Source: Lentilactobacillus parafarraginis DSM 18390 = JCM 14109 (GTDB taxonomy: Bacteria; Bacillota; Bacilli; Lactobacillales; Lactobacillaceae). Taken from it: a DNA stretch of 44,237 nt. This document shows positions 32,054 to 40,095 of this stretch, piece by piece; within the stretch, counting starts at the first letter, position 1; the number at the start of each line of letters is the position of its first letter. A program made the translations under genes and the position numbers. Under the pieces are notes generated by a model. That model had not been told where the DNA came from. It saw nothing but the letters and a program-made list of their open reading frames with translations, and did no database searches. The DNA is taken from assembly GCF_001435895.1 (NCBI RefSeq), contig NZ_AZFZ01000002.1, forward strand, positions 1 through 44,237. The letters are read 5' to 3'.

Positions 32054-32991
32054 CGCTGACCTCCCTTCGCAAAGTCGGCAATGTAGGAAATCAAATCACT
32101 GGCGGTCAGAACCAAGCCATCAACGGAAACCCGCTCGTTTGGATTGCGTTCCAGTAATCCCGCCCATTCGTACACGGTTTGATCGTTGCGTAATTCAATC
32201 ACGTTATCGGCCGCGGTTTTCGGCCGCCCTAATCCCGACGCCACCACTTGCTCAAGCAGCCGACTGCCAGAATCTTCAGCGTCAAAAAAATACTTCACAA
32301 AATCGTCGGCTGGATTGGCCATCATGTGATCCGGTTCACCCACCTGCAGCAGAACACCATTATGGATAATCGCCAGTCTGTCGGCGAGTAATGTCGCCTC
32401 ATGAATATCGTGGGTCACAAAGACAATCGTCGTATCAATTTGCTTGTGGAGTTCAATCATAATTTTCTGAAGCTGCCGCCGTGATACCGGGTCTAACGCA
32501 CTAAATGGTTCATCCATCAAGACCAGCTTAGGCCTACCAGCCAGGGCCCTGACAATGCCGACGCGCTGCGCTTCACCACCCGATAGTTCACTTGGCATTT
32601 TTACCAAAAATACATCTGGATCTAAATTGACGCGGTTCATCAAGTCAACGATTCGGTCATGCTTTTTCTGGGGATCCCACCCGAGGTTGTCTAACTGAAT
32701 CGCAGCATTCTCAGCCACGGTCATGTTCGGAAAGAGCGCCCCAGTTTGCAAAACATAGCCAATTCCGCGCCGTAGCAGGCGAATATTGGTTTGCGATACG
32801 TCTTGATGATCAATTTTAACAGATCCCGCCGTTGGAACAACCAACCGGTTAATCATTTTTAACAATGTCGTTTTCCCACTGCCAGATGGGCCAACAAGAA
32901 CAAATAGTTCCCCGTCATTGATGGTTAGATTCAGGTCTTTAAGTGCAACCAGATCGGGATATTGCTTCGTCACGTGTGAGAATTCAATCAC
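32050..32991 (-). CDS. ABC transporter ATPase of the OpuC/EgtV type
   Basis: A 313-residue ATPase driving the fused permease/binding protein. Walker A is GPSGSGKTT, the Q-loop lies in GYVLQTGALFPNMTV, the signature is LSGGEAQRVGI, Walker B is LVLMDEPFSALD and the switch histidine is in FVTHD. The C-terminus is short (about 70 residues after the ATPase core) and carries no complete pair of CBS domains, unlike the osmosensing OpuA/OpuCA ATPases. GTG at 32991 is chosen as start because GAGGTGAT precedes it; a GTG at 33000 lies within that RBS. Confidence 0.87.
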   Translation of the reverse strand: MIEFSHVTKQYPDLVALKDLNLTINDGELFVLVGPSGSGKTTLLKMINRLVVPTAGSVKIDHQDVSQTNIRLLRRGIGYVLQTGALFPNMTVAENAAIQLDNLGWDPQKKHDRIVDLMNRVNLDPDVFLVKMPSELSGGEAQRVGIVRALAGRPKLVLMDEPFSALDPVSRRQLQKIMIELHKQIDTTIVFVTHDIHEATLLADRLAIIHNGVLLQVGEPDHMMANPADDFVKYFFDAEDSGSRLLEQVVASGLGRPKTAADNVIELRNDQTVYEWAGLLERNPNERVSVDGLVLTASDLISYIADFAKGGQR

Positions 32992-33065
32992 CGTGATCAC
33001 CTCGTTTAGTATATTTAGGCTTAATCAAGTGGCCTACTCAGTATTCAAACACCCCTAATCATAAC

Positions 33066-33124
33066 AAAAACAGCGTCTCCTGACTAAAATAATCCCAAAG
33101 AATTATTTCAATCATTAAACGCTG
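33066..33124 (-). terminator. Terminator after the DoxX gene
   Basis: On the minus strand CAGCGT (33119-33124) pairs with ACGCTG (33071-33076), with an inner AAATAAT/ATTATTT stem, and TTTTTG follows. Confidence 0.65.
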
Positions 33125-33143
33125 AATTCATTTATTAAATCGA

Positions 33144-33653
33144 CTATTTTGTTGACTGAGTGACTGATCGCTGCAAAAACGGCATCTTTTCCCGTAAGAA
33201 CGGAACAATCCAGCGATCCAAGCCAATCTTACCGGCATTGTATCCAGCGGCCAAAATTAAGAACTCAATGATAATGAATGTTGGGTTAACGGAAACCGTT
33301 CCTGCTAGCACATAGGCAAAGTTCATCAGCATCCCAAAGAATGCGGCGGCCGTTGTCAGTGTTCCGAAGAATAGGCCAAGACCAACCAGTAATTCACCCC
33401 ATGAAACACAGAAATTAAAGAATGAGATATGCGGTAGAACAAAACTCTTTAGAAACGAACCGTACCAACCATACGCCGGCTGACCGGTTGGTGCCATGAC
33501 GGGATTCTTAATTGCCCCCATGACAAAGCCTTTGGCATCAAACCCCTTTGTGAGTTTCTCAAAACCATCCATTAACCACTCAAAACCAATGTATAACCGC
33601 AGAACGGTCATTATCCACATGCCACTTTTTGTATCTCGTAACCACTTAATCAT
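33144..33653 (-). CDS. DoxX-family membrane protein
   Basis: A 169-residue protein with four membrane helices in the DoxX pattern: LRLYIGFEWLMDGFEKLTKGF near the N-terminus, then FNFCVSWGELLVGLGLFFGT with the conserved Glu, then FGMLMNFAYVLAG. DoxX/MauE-like proteins in other bacteria act in redox or quinone-linked membrane complexes; here function is unknown. RBS AAGGGATGA. It is downstream of the flavodoxin gene on the same strand, 130 bases apart. Confidence 0.83.
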   Translation of the reverse strand: MIKWLRDTKSGMWIMTVLRLYIGFEWLMDGFEKLTKGFDAKGFVMGAIKNPVMAPTGQPAYGWYGSFLKSFVLPHISFFNFCVSWGELLVGLGLFFGTLTTAAAFFGMLMNFAYVLAGTVSVNPTFIIIEFLILAAGYNAGKIGLDRWIVPFLREKMPFLQRSVTQSTK

Positions 33654-33781
33654 AAAATCATCCCTTACTTAATCTTCAAATTGGGTTGTAGATCCAATCT
33701 CAACACATCCACAAGATTAGTAATGATGATAATCAATCGTAATTGATTGAACTGGCAATCCATACTTTCCAACAATCCAAT

Positions 33782-34186
33782 TTACTGGGTAACGGCACCC
33801 TTTACAAAATCGGTAACTTCTTTTTGCTGATGACTGCTGATATTCCCCATCTTTGGCATAACGCCGTGAAGAAATAGGTGTTGATCGGCAATCGGAATCT
33901 TCTTTTTATCCAAAATCTTCGAAATTTGCTTTTCAATCGTGAATACGCTTCCAGAAGTGCCAAATAAATAAACTTCCTTAACCTTCGTGGGATCTAAATC
34001 CTTAGCATATTCTTTGAGGTGCTTATCAGCGCTCATATTATAAACGCCACCGCCCAGAAATAATCGATCAACGGTATCCGTGATCGGCGTATCAATGGTT
34101 TCAGCCTTAACGTTCAACTGATCTGCCAGCATATTTGCCAGCTTTTCGGTGTTCCCCGTTCGTGAATAATATCTAATTGCATCCAT
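33782..34186 (-). CDS. Flavodoxin-family protein
   Basis: A 134-residue flavodoxin-like FMN protein. The phosphate-binding loop is YYSRTGNTEKLAN at the N-terminus, and FLGGGVYNMSADKHL and LFGTSGSVFTIE are the later FMN loops. It is probably an electron carrier or small flavin reductase. The frame is open to 34261, but ATG at 34186 with AAGGAG eleven to fifteen bases upstream is the best start; the ATG nine bases earlier abuts the RBS. A strong promoter precedes it. Confidence 0.82.
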   Translation of the reverse strand: MDAIRYYSRTGNTEKLANMLADQLNVKAETIDTPITDTVDRLFLGGGVYNMSADKHLKEYAKDLDPTKVKEVYLFGTSGSVFTIEKQISKILDKKKIPIADQHLFLHGVMPKMGNISSHQQKEVTDFVKGAVTQ

Positions 34187-34232
34187 AATTGCCATCTCCT
34201 TAATATCATAAGCTTTGGAACTTACTAAATTA

Positions 34233-34261
34233 ATTATAGTGCTGTATCCGCTTTCACGCAA
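34233..34261 (-). promoter_or_regulatory. Promoter of the flavodoxin gene
   Basis: Minus-strand TTGCGT (34256-34261), 17-bp spacer, TATAAT (34233-34238). Confidence 0.7.
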
Positions 34262-34292
34262 AAAATAACCAATCCAACCCGCTCACTGCGCC

Positions 34293-34320
34293 AAAAAAAG
34301 AGGCGCCAAGTTCGCGTCTC
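34293..34320 (-). terminator. Terminator of the lar operon
   Basis: Minus-strand GAGACGC (34314-34320) pairs with GCGCCTC (34300-34306) with one mismatch, followed by seven Ts. It comes right after larE. Confidence 0.8.
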
Positions 34321-34344
34321 CGTAGTTCAAAATGATTATCAAAA

Positions 34345-35187
34345 TTATTTTTCGGTTGCGGTTAATTTTGCCTTTGTCGCCTGTGACAGATCGTCGTTCA
34401 TTCGGCCGCTCTTAAAGCCAGCCATATCAACGGTCACGTACTTGAATCCGTACGACGTCAACGCATCTTGAACCCGATCATGCTGACTAATCAAATCATT
34501 GAGCCGGTCAGCGGGAACTTCAATTCGGGCAATTTCATTGTGGAATCGAACCCGGACGATCGGGAAGCCAAGATCCCGGAGAAACTTCTCTGACTTCATC
34601 ACCCGACTAATTCGTTCAGTAGTTAACTTGGTATAGTATGGGAACCGCGACGAAATCGAGCAACTGGCAACTTTGTTCCAATTATTCAGCCCGAGTTTCT
34701 TAGCAAGTTCGCGGACATCTTTCTTGTAGAACCCAGCCTTTTCAAGCACGCTGACTGCTCCAGCCTCATTTCGAGCGATTAACCCGGGCCGGAAATCACT
34801 CAGGTCGTCCATAATCATTCCATCAAAAACGGCGTCGTAGTGGCCTTCCGTGGCAATTTCAGTCATTCGATTATAGAAAAGTTTCTTGCTGAAATACCAA
34901 GTTTCCGGTTCGTTTGCGACAATGTGGGCGTTAGATAAATAATCAATATTGACACCACGAACGGTTGCCTTCAAGTCCTTTGCAAGCGCGATTGCCTTGT
35001 CATATTCCTCGTTGGTGAACAATTCCGAGTTAGCTACCACCGCAAGGACGTTATCCCGTCCCAGAACTTTTAAAGCTTCAGCCAGGACAAGCGTACTGTC
35101 AATCCCGCCGGAAAAGGCAACAACTACTCGTGAATACTGCTTAATGATTGATTCAAGTTTACGTTGTTTTTGATCTAATTCTGTCAT
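34345..35187 (-). CDS. larE: LarE, sacrificial sulfur transferase for the nickel-pincer cofactor
   Basis: A 280-residue PP-loop ATPase. It adenylates the pyridinium carboxylate made by LarB and gives up its own cysteine sulfur to form the thiocarboxylates of the NPN cofactor. The PP-loop is VAFSGGIDST (residues 23-32). The sacrificial cysteine is Cys176 in KVASCSISSRF, the same number as in the L. plantarum enzyme, so this is the cysteine-consuming type rather than the iron-sulfur type. RBS-like GGGATGGATGG precedes the ATG. Last gene of the lar operon, 29 bases after larC2. Confidence 0.93.
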   Translation of the reverse strand: MTELDQKQRKLESIIKQYSRVVVAFSGGIDSTLVLAEALKVLGRDNVLAVVANSELFTNEEYDKAIALAKDLKATVRGVNIDYLSNAHIVANEPETWYFSKKLFYNRMTEIATEGHYDAVFDGMIMDDLSDFRPGLIARNEAGAVSVLEKAGFYKKDVRELAKKLGLNNWNKVASCSISSRFPYYTKLTTERISRVMKSEKFLRDLGFPIVRVRFHNEIARIEVPADRLNDLISQHDRVQDALTSYGFKYVTVDMAGFKSGRMNDDLSQATKAKLTATEK

Positions 35188-35215
35188 AAGCCATCCATCC
35201 CTTCATCTTGTCAAA

Positions 35216-35682
35216 TTAATCAAGTTTCCGATACACCGCTTGATAGACGTCCTGAAGCGCGACGTGGTAGTGCTTAGCCGCCGCTAGACAATCTTCAAAT
35301 TCCGGTGTGCGTTTTGCAATATCTTTAAATGTGGCCACTTTAACCCGGATCGCACCGAATTGCGTCTGAACCGTTTCAAAATCGCGATTCATCACCGTGC
35401 GGTTCAAGGTTTGATACCGCACCCCGATCGTGGTTGTCAGTCGTAAAACCAACTCGGCTAACCGGTCCCGATCAGCTGGTTGAACCAACACACTAAATTG
35501 GGTTGCCGGCCGATTCTTTTTCATCTGGATCGGCGTAAAGTAGGCGTCCAGCGCCCCGGCATCCATCAGTTGATCGATAACCGGCGCCAGGGTTTCCGGT
35601 GATTGATCATCAATATTGGCGTCAATCAGCGTAATCTGGTCCTTGTCGTGCTTGACGACGTGGTCACTTAAATTTTTTTTTT
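35216..35682 (-). CDS. larC2: LarC2, C-terminal part of LarC read after -1 frameshift
   Basis: About 152 residues in the -1 frame relative to larC1, beginning at the A10 tract ([20 protein letters not shown]) and ending VYQAVYRKLD. It corresponds to the C-terminal domain of LarC, the CTP-dependent nickel insertase that completes the NPN cofactor. The first ATG in this frame is at 35566, well inside the domain, and no RBS marks the beginning, so independent translation is unlikely. L. plantarum also encodes LarC as larC1/larC2, joined by programmed frameshifting. The domain is intact, which argues against a decaying gene. Confidence 0.85.
35645..35682 (-). promoter_or_regulatory. Probable programmed -1 frameshift site in larC
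   Basis: On the minus strand, larC1 codons AAA AAA AAA ATT TAA run through ten consecutive As (35673-35682) just before the stop at 35668-35670. Slipping back one base enters the larC2 frame. About 11 bases downstream, GTCGT (35655-35659) and ACGAC (35645-35649) form a small hairpin around CAAGC, which could stimulate slippage. RNA polymerase slippage on the A10 run would give the same fused product. Confidence 0.78.
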
Positions 35683-36453
35683 ACATTTCAGCACCCGTAA
35701 AGCATTAAACTGGGGAATCTTGCGGTTACCAAATCCATAACCGACACCCTGGATTTCCCAGTCTTCAGGAACCGTGCCAAATTCACTGACAATCTCTTTA
35801 ACGATCCCCATACCGGTTGGCGTTACCAGCTCGGTTCGCACGTTGGTTTCCTGCCGAACGGGAATACTGGTTCCTACCCGCATTTGCATCACCGCGGGAA
35901 CCGGGACCGGCATGACACCGTGGGCAACCTTGATGAACCCGGAGCCATCAGCAATTTGCGAGCAATGAACCTCGTCAACATCGAGAAGTTCCAAGGCCAC
36001 AAACGCCCCGACAATGTCGACGATCGAATCCAGGGCCCCCACTTCATGAAAGTGAACGTCATCGAGGGGCATATGATGGACTTTGGCTTCGGCTTGGGCA
36101 ATGTCCGTAAACACCGCAATTGAATGGCGCTTCACGGCGGCAGACAAATCGCTCTTATCGATCAACTCCGTAATGTCCTTGAGATGACGATGCGGTCCAT
36201 GATGGTGATGGGCATGAGCTTCTTCAGCTGAAACCGGAGCGTCGTCCTTGCCGGCAACAGCCAGTACCGTATCAAAGTTAGTCCCGTAAATACTACTGTG
36301 GGCAACCCGTTCAGCGGTCAATTCATAGCCGGAAACGTGTAAGCGGGCCAACTGATCCTTAAACGCCTTAAAATCAATTCCCAGATCCAAGAGCGCGCCG
36401 ATAAACATGTCGCCACTAATTCCCGAAAACGCATCTAAATATAGTTTAGTCAT
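35668..36453 (-). CDS. larC1: LarC1, N-terminal part of the nickel insertion protein LarC
   Basis: 261 residues. Features include [23 protein letters not shown] (cut to [18 protein letters not shown]), a histidine cluster [17 protein letters not shown] (residues 80-96) likely to bind nickel, and [16 protein letters not shown]. The frame ends in LKCKKKI at a TAA within the A10 slip region; LarC2 continues the protein one frame back. Fused length would be about 410 residues, the usual LarC size. RBS AGGAGG lies inside the end of larB, with which it overlaps by 8 bases. The terminated form may also be made and have its own role. Confidence 0.9.
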   Translation of the reverse strand: MTKLYLDAFSGISGDMFIGALLDLGIDFKAFKDQLARLHVSGYELTAERVAHSSIYGTNFDTVLAVAGKDDAPVSAEEAHAHHHHGPHRHLKDITELIDKSDLSAAVKRHSIAVFTDIAQAEAKVHHMPLDDVHFHEVGALDSIVDIVGAFVALELLDVDEVHCSQIADGSGFIKVAHGVMPVPVPAVMQMRVGTSIPVRQETNVRTELVTPTGMGIVKEIVSEFGTVPEDWEIQGVGYGFGNRKIPQFNALRVLKCKKKI

Positions 36454-37204
36454 CCGTGCCTCCTAAATGATTGATCATACTAGCCGAATACGCGGCACCA
36501 AAACCATTGTCGATATTTACCACCGTCACGCCGGAAGCGCAGCTATTCAGCATCGCCATCAAAGCGGTCATGCCCTTAAAGCTGGCCCCATAGCCAACGC
36601 TGGTGGGAACGGCAATCACGGGCACGTCCACTAATCCGCCGACAACACTGACTAACGCGCCCTCCATACCGGCAACGACAATCACAACCTTAGCCTGACG
36701 AATCGTATCGATATGCATCAGCAACCGCTGCAAACCGGCCACCCCAACATCATAAACCTTCTGAACTCGGTTTCCATATAACTCCGCAGTCACGGCGGCC
36801 TCTTCGGCAACCGGAATATCGGTTGTCCCAGCTGTGACAACGGCAATGAACGACTTGGTTTCCGGTTGCCGAGTTGCAACTTCCGTCATACAGCGGGCGG
36901 TCTCGTGATAGGTGACGTTGGGCAACGCCTTTTGAATTCCTGCAGCCTGCTCAGGTGAAATCCGGGTCGCCAAAATATTTTGGTGATTGGTGTGCAGGGC
37001 ACTCATGATGGCAACAATTTGATCAACCGTTTTGCCCTCGCCATAAATGACTTCCGGATAACCGGTGCGCTTCTGGCGTTCCAGGTCAACTTTGGAAAAA
37101 TCTAAATCGGAAACCGTTTTTTGTGACAACAATTCCGCCGCCTGATCCACATCAATTTGATTGCGCGCCAGCTTGTTCAAAATGTCCTTAATTTCGCTTG
37201 CCAC
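36446..37204 (-). CDS. larB: LarB, pyridinium-3,5-biscarboxylate synthase
   Basis: A protein of about 252 residues that carboxylates and hydrolyses nicotinic acid adenine dinucleotide, the first step of NPN cofactor synthesis. The C-terminal half is PurE-like: [44 protein letters not shown] and [20 protein letters not shown] (cut to [13 protein letters not shown]). GTG at 37204 is the likely start, seven bases after AAAGGAAG; an ATG at 37225 sits upstream of that RBS. Overlaps larC1 by 8 bases. Confidence 0.92.
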   Translation of the reverse strand: MASEIKDILNKLARNQIDVDQAAELLSQKTVSDLDFSKVDLERQKRTGYPEVIYGEGKTVDQIVAIMSALHTNHQNILATRISPEQAAGIQKALPNVTYHETARCMTEVATRQPETKSFIAVVTAGTTDIPVAEEAAVTAELYGNRVQKVYDVGVAGLQRLLMHIDTIRQAKVVIVVAGMEGALVSVVGGLVDVPVIAVPTSVGYGASFKGMTALMAMLNSCASGVTVVNIDNGFGAAYSASMINHLGGTDD

Positions 37205-37283
37205 AGCCACACTTCCTTTGCTCATTCAACTATCGGTCGTAAGTTATTATTATTTTAAAACTGCGAACTCAATAAGTGAATCT

Positions 37284-38546
37284 TTAATTTGCATTCGGGG
37301 CTTCCGGAACCGTTAAGGAACCGGCAGGCAGCACAATCACGGAAGCATCCGGTCCTTTTTGGGCCAGTGCTTCGGCATAGGCAACCTTTAAATCATGAAA
37401 CGGCTTGAAATGCACGTTGCGCATCTCTTCGTCGGTCAACTCAGTGACTGCCCAAGTTGAAGCCCACGTGTCGATTTGCGCCATTTTTGCCGCCTTGTGG
37501 TAGCCCAAATGCCAGCTCTCGTCGATTTTTTTAAGAACCCCCGCAGCAGTTTTTTCAGAACTAAGGAGGTTATAAAACGGTTTCGGCCCAATTCCGGTCC
37601 GGCAAGTCGCCACCAAAATCAAAATACCGTCCTTATTTAACGCCAATTTACCATTGTCCAGGGCCTTCTGTGACTGATACAGGTCAACGTCCATGGGATA
37701 GGGTGCCGCCGAAATGACGATATCAGCCTTATGCGGAATTTTGACGCCAAAGACTTCCTTAGCCTTATCAATCCCCGCGTAAAAGGATCCGTTTAAGTCG
37801 CCGGTTGTGACCGCGTATACATCGTGGTCGCTATCCAGAACGGTTTCGATGGCAAAGATGTTCAGGTCCTTCAATACCTTCATGGCGTCCATCATGTCTT
37901 CATGAACCGGATTGCCCTTTAAATTCATCGCCCGGGCAGAATCCATTAGGGCCAAGTGATGATTTTCCGAGATTGTCTTGTACGAGGCGACACCAGGCAG
38001 AAATGATTTCCGGCCGCCGGTGTATCCCGCAAAGTAGTGGGGCTCAATGGAACTGATCGGAACCACCCGATCAGCTTCGGCAACGATCTTATTGATGTAC
38101 ATTTCAGTGCCGTTTTTCGATTTCCCCAAGTAGTCCATCGGATCATTCTTACTGTCATGGCTGTGAATCAAGCCACGTGCCTTCAGATCTTCGTATATAT
38201 CAGATCCAAAAATAAAGCGGTATTCCGCTTCGGTTGGTGCCCGGTGAACGCCCGTTGCCACGATGAACGAAATGTTTTTATCCTTAATTTTTGGATAAAT
38301 GAGTTTCAAAATCTTGGCGGTCGGCGTTGGCCGAGTTCCGTCATTTACGATAAAGACAATTTTCTTATCAGTATTAATGAATTCGTCGAAAGACGGCGAA
38401 TCAATCGGATGCGCCAGGGCCTCACTGATCACCTGATCAGCGTCAGGTTTGGTCACTGGGTTGGGATTATAAACGCCGACAAGCTGATTATCGGCAATTT
38501 CAATGTTAAAGGCATCCTTTTCACCATAGGGTACGCGTACTTTCAT
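37284..38546 (-). CDS. larA: LarA, nickel-dependent lactate racemase
   Basis: A 420-residue racemase that interconverts D- and L-lactate by hydride transfer on a covalently bound nickel-pincer nucleotide. Expected residues are present: Arg72 (DGTRPTP), catalytic His101 (TGVHRAP) and His170 (IEPHYFAG), Lys180 in GGRKSFLPG (cofactor attachment), His196 (SENHH), and Gln291/Lys294 (YQSQKALDNG). LarA homologues can act on other 2-hydroxy acids, but the motif set is that of the lactate enzyme. RBS AAAGGA lies 12 bases before the ATG. First gene of larABCE; no larD channel or nickel transporter genes are adjacent. A terminator lies just upstream, and the promoter in the 64-base gap is not obvious. 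Confidence 0.93.
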   Translation of the reverse strand: MKVRVPYGEKDAFNIEIADNQLVGVYNPNPVTKPDADQVISEALAHPIDSPSFDEFINTDKKIVFIVNDGTRPTPTAKILKLIYPKIKDKNISFIVATGVHRAPTEAEYRFIFGSDIYEDLKARGLIHSHDSKNDPMDYLGKSKNGTEMYINKIVAEADRVVPISSIEPHYFAGYTGGRKSFLPGVASYKTISENHHLALMDSARAMNLKGNPVHEDMMDAMKVLKDLNIFAIETVLDSDHDVYAVTTGDLNGSFYAGIDKAKEVFGVKIPHKADIVISAAPYPMDVDLYQSQKALDNGKLALNKDGILILVATCRTGIGPKPFYNLLSSEKTAAGVLKKIDESWHLGYHKAAKMAQIDTWASTWAVTELTDEEMRNVHFKPFHDLKVAYAEALAQKGPDASVIVLPAGSLTVPEAPNAN

Positions 38547-38610
38547 GACGTTTTGGGTCCTTTCCTGTTCAACTTTAAATTAAAAACGGCAAACCATTAA
38601 GTTCGACAAA

Positions 38611-38646
38611 AGGCTGGGACAAAACGATTTGTTTTGTTTCCAGCCT
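38611..38646 (-). terminator. Terminator between frdA and larA
   Basis: Long hairpin with arms AGGCTGGGACAAAAC and GTTTTGTTTCCAGCCT (38631-38646); on the minus strand TTTTG follows. The T-run is short, so some readthrough from fumC-frdA into lar is possible. Confidence 0.7.
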
Positions 38647-38681
38647 ACCATTAATTGATTTGATTGTCGTAAAAATTTTTA

Positions 38682-40082
38682 CTAATTCTTTGTGTCCTGA
38701 ATGTACTTAAATGACTGTTCGCCAGCTTGACGACCAAAGATGACCGTTTCAGCAATTGAATTGCCGCCGATTCGGTTATTTCCGTGCAGACCACCGGCAA
38801 CTTCACCACCGGCAAACAAGCCTTTAATTGGGTTACCGTCGTCAGCGAGCACTTGGGCTTTACGGTTAATCTTGACGCCGCCCATTGTGTAGTGAACCGC
38901 TGGGGCGATGTGGATGGCGAAGAATGGGCCATGCGAAATATCGCGTTCCATCCCGGTTGATCGCCCAAATTGGGAATCGTTTTGATCGGCAACCGCCGTG
39001 TTCCAATCGGAAACCGTCTTTTCCAGGTTACCGGAATCCACCTTAATGTTAGTTGCCAAGTCCGCAATCGACTCACCGTGAACGACCAAGCCAACATGAT
39101 CATAGAAGTCCAGAGCCTTCACATGTTCACGGATACCTGAATCCAGAATCAGATAGGCACTCTTTTCAGGCAGCCCATTAATGGCGTTGGTGACGTTCTT
39201 TCGGGTATCAAGTTCGTTCACAAATCGTTTACCTTCACCATTAACTAAGATAGCGCCCTCACCTCGGGTGGCTTCACCAATCAGAAAAGCGTGGTCGGTG
39301 TCCTGCTGGACGGTTGGGTGAACCTGAATTTGATCCATATCAACTAATCCAGCCCCCACTTGTTGGGCAAGCTTAATACCATCACCGGTAGCACCGGGTT
39401 GGTTGGTCGTGTTGTAGTCAACCAGGTCGGGACGGTATTTCTTGATGATGTCCTTGCTGGCACCAAATCCACCGGTTGCCAGGACAACGGCATCGGCTTT
39501 AATTTCGGTTTGCGAACCGTCACCAAGAGTTGCCGTTACCCCGTCAACGACGTTCCCAGTTTGGTTGAGTTTGTCAACGTGAACGTCAGTAAACACCGGA
39601 ATTTGTTGCTTTTCAACTAATTTCAGTAATTCGGTAACCAGAAACCCGCCGATTGGAGCGAGACTGGCTGGGCGGTGGGTCCGCTTAATTTTCATGCCGC
39701 CGGTGATCGTCAGGTCATCCAAATGAATGCCGTGATCTGCCAGCCAATCAATGGCTAATGCGCCATGGGTTGTAAAGTACTGCAGCATTTCTTTGTTATT
39801 CATCTCACCGCCGCCGCGATAGGTATCTTCGTAAAATTCTTCATAACTATCCACGATGTGGTGCTTTAACTGAACGCTGGTTTCCGCGGCATTCATGCCG
39901 GAAGATGCCCGGTTGGTGTTGCCGCCCAGCTTATCCATTTTTTCAAAAATAACGGGCTTTAACCCCAGTTCATGAGCTTGCAGCGAAGCAACCAACCCGG
40001 TTGCCCCTGAGCCAATCACAACCAGATCATATTGATCCTTGAGTTCTTTAATGTCTGTCGGTTTGAAGACGTATTTTGCCAT
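38682..40082 (-). CDS. Soluble fumarate reductase flavoprotein (flavocytochrome c/FrdA-like)
   Basis: A 466-residue FAD protein of the fumarate reductase/succinate dehydrogenase flavoprotein family without haem or membrane subunits. The FAD motif is LVVIGSGATGLVASLQ, with KLGGNTNRASSGMN and AVVLATGGFG as typical FAD contacts. The substrate region is HPTVQQDT and TRGEGAILVNGEGKRFVNE (cut to GEGAILVNGEGKRF), and HYTMGGVKIN and GGNSIAETVIFGRQAG close the protein. It probably reduces fumarate to succinate using a reduced flavin or NADH donor. RBS GAGGAGAG; 13 bases after fumC. Confidence 0.87.
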   Translation of the reverse strand: MAKYVFKPTDIKELKDQYDLVVIGSGATGLVASLQAHELGLKPVIFEKMDKLGGNTNRASSGMNAAETSVQLKHHIVDSYEEFYEDTYRGGGEMNNKEMLQYFTTHGALAIDWLADHGIHLDDLTITGGMKIKRTHRPASLAPIGGFLVTELLKLVEKQQIPVFTDVHVDKLNQTGNVVDGVTATLGDGSQTEIKADAVVLATGGFGASKDIIKKYRPDLVDYNTTNQPGATGDGIKLAQQVGAGLVDMDQIQVHPTVQQDTDHAFLIGEATRGEGAILVNGEGKRFVNELDTRKNVTNAINGLPEKSAYLILDSGIREHVKALDFYDHVGLVVHGESIADLATNIKVDSGNLEKTVSDWNTAVADQNDSQFGRSTGMERDISHGPFFAIHIAPAVHYTMGGVKINRKAQVLADDGNPIKGLFAGGEVAGGLHGNNRIGGNSIAETVIFGRQAGEQSFKYIQDTKN

Positions 40083-40095
40083 ATTGTCTCTCCTC

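Noticed and set aside
33733-33750. TCAATC-N6-GATTGA inverted repeat downstream of the flavodoxin gene
   Set aside because: Could be a DoxX-gene operator, but it has no partner promoter, T-run or second copy to support a function.
35216-35566. Independent gene starting at the ATG at 35566
   Set aside because: The open frame and clear LarC homology continue upstream to the A10 tract, and no RBS marks 35566; it is the larC2 part of a frameshifted gene.
38651-39103. 150-codon minus-strand ORF within the frdA region
   Set aside because: Alternate frame of frdA on the same strand; frdA shows a full family match there.
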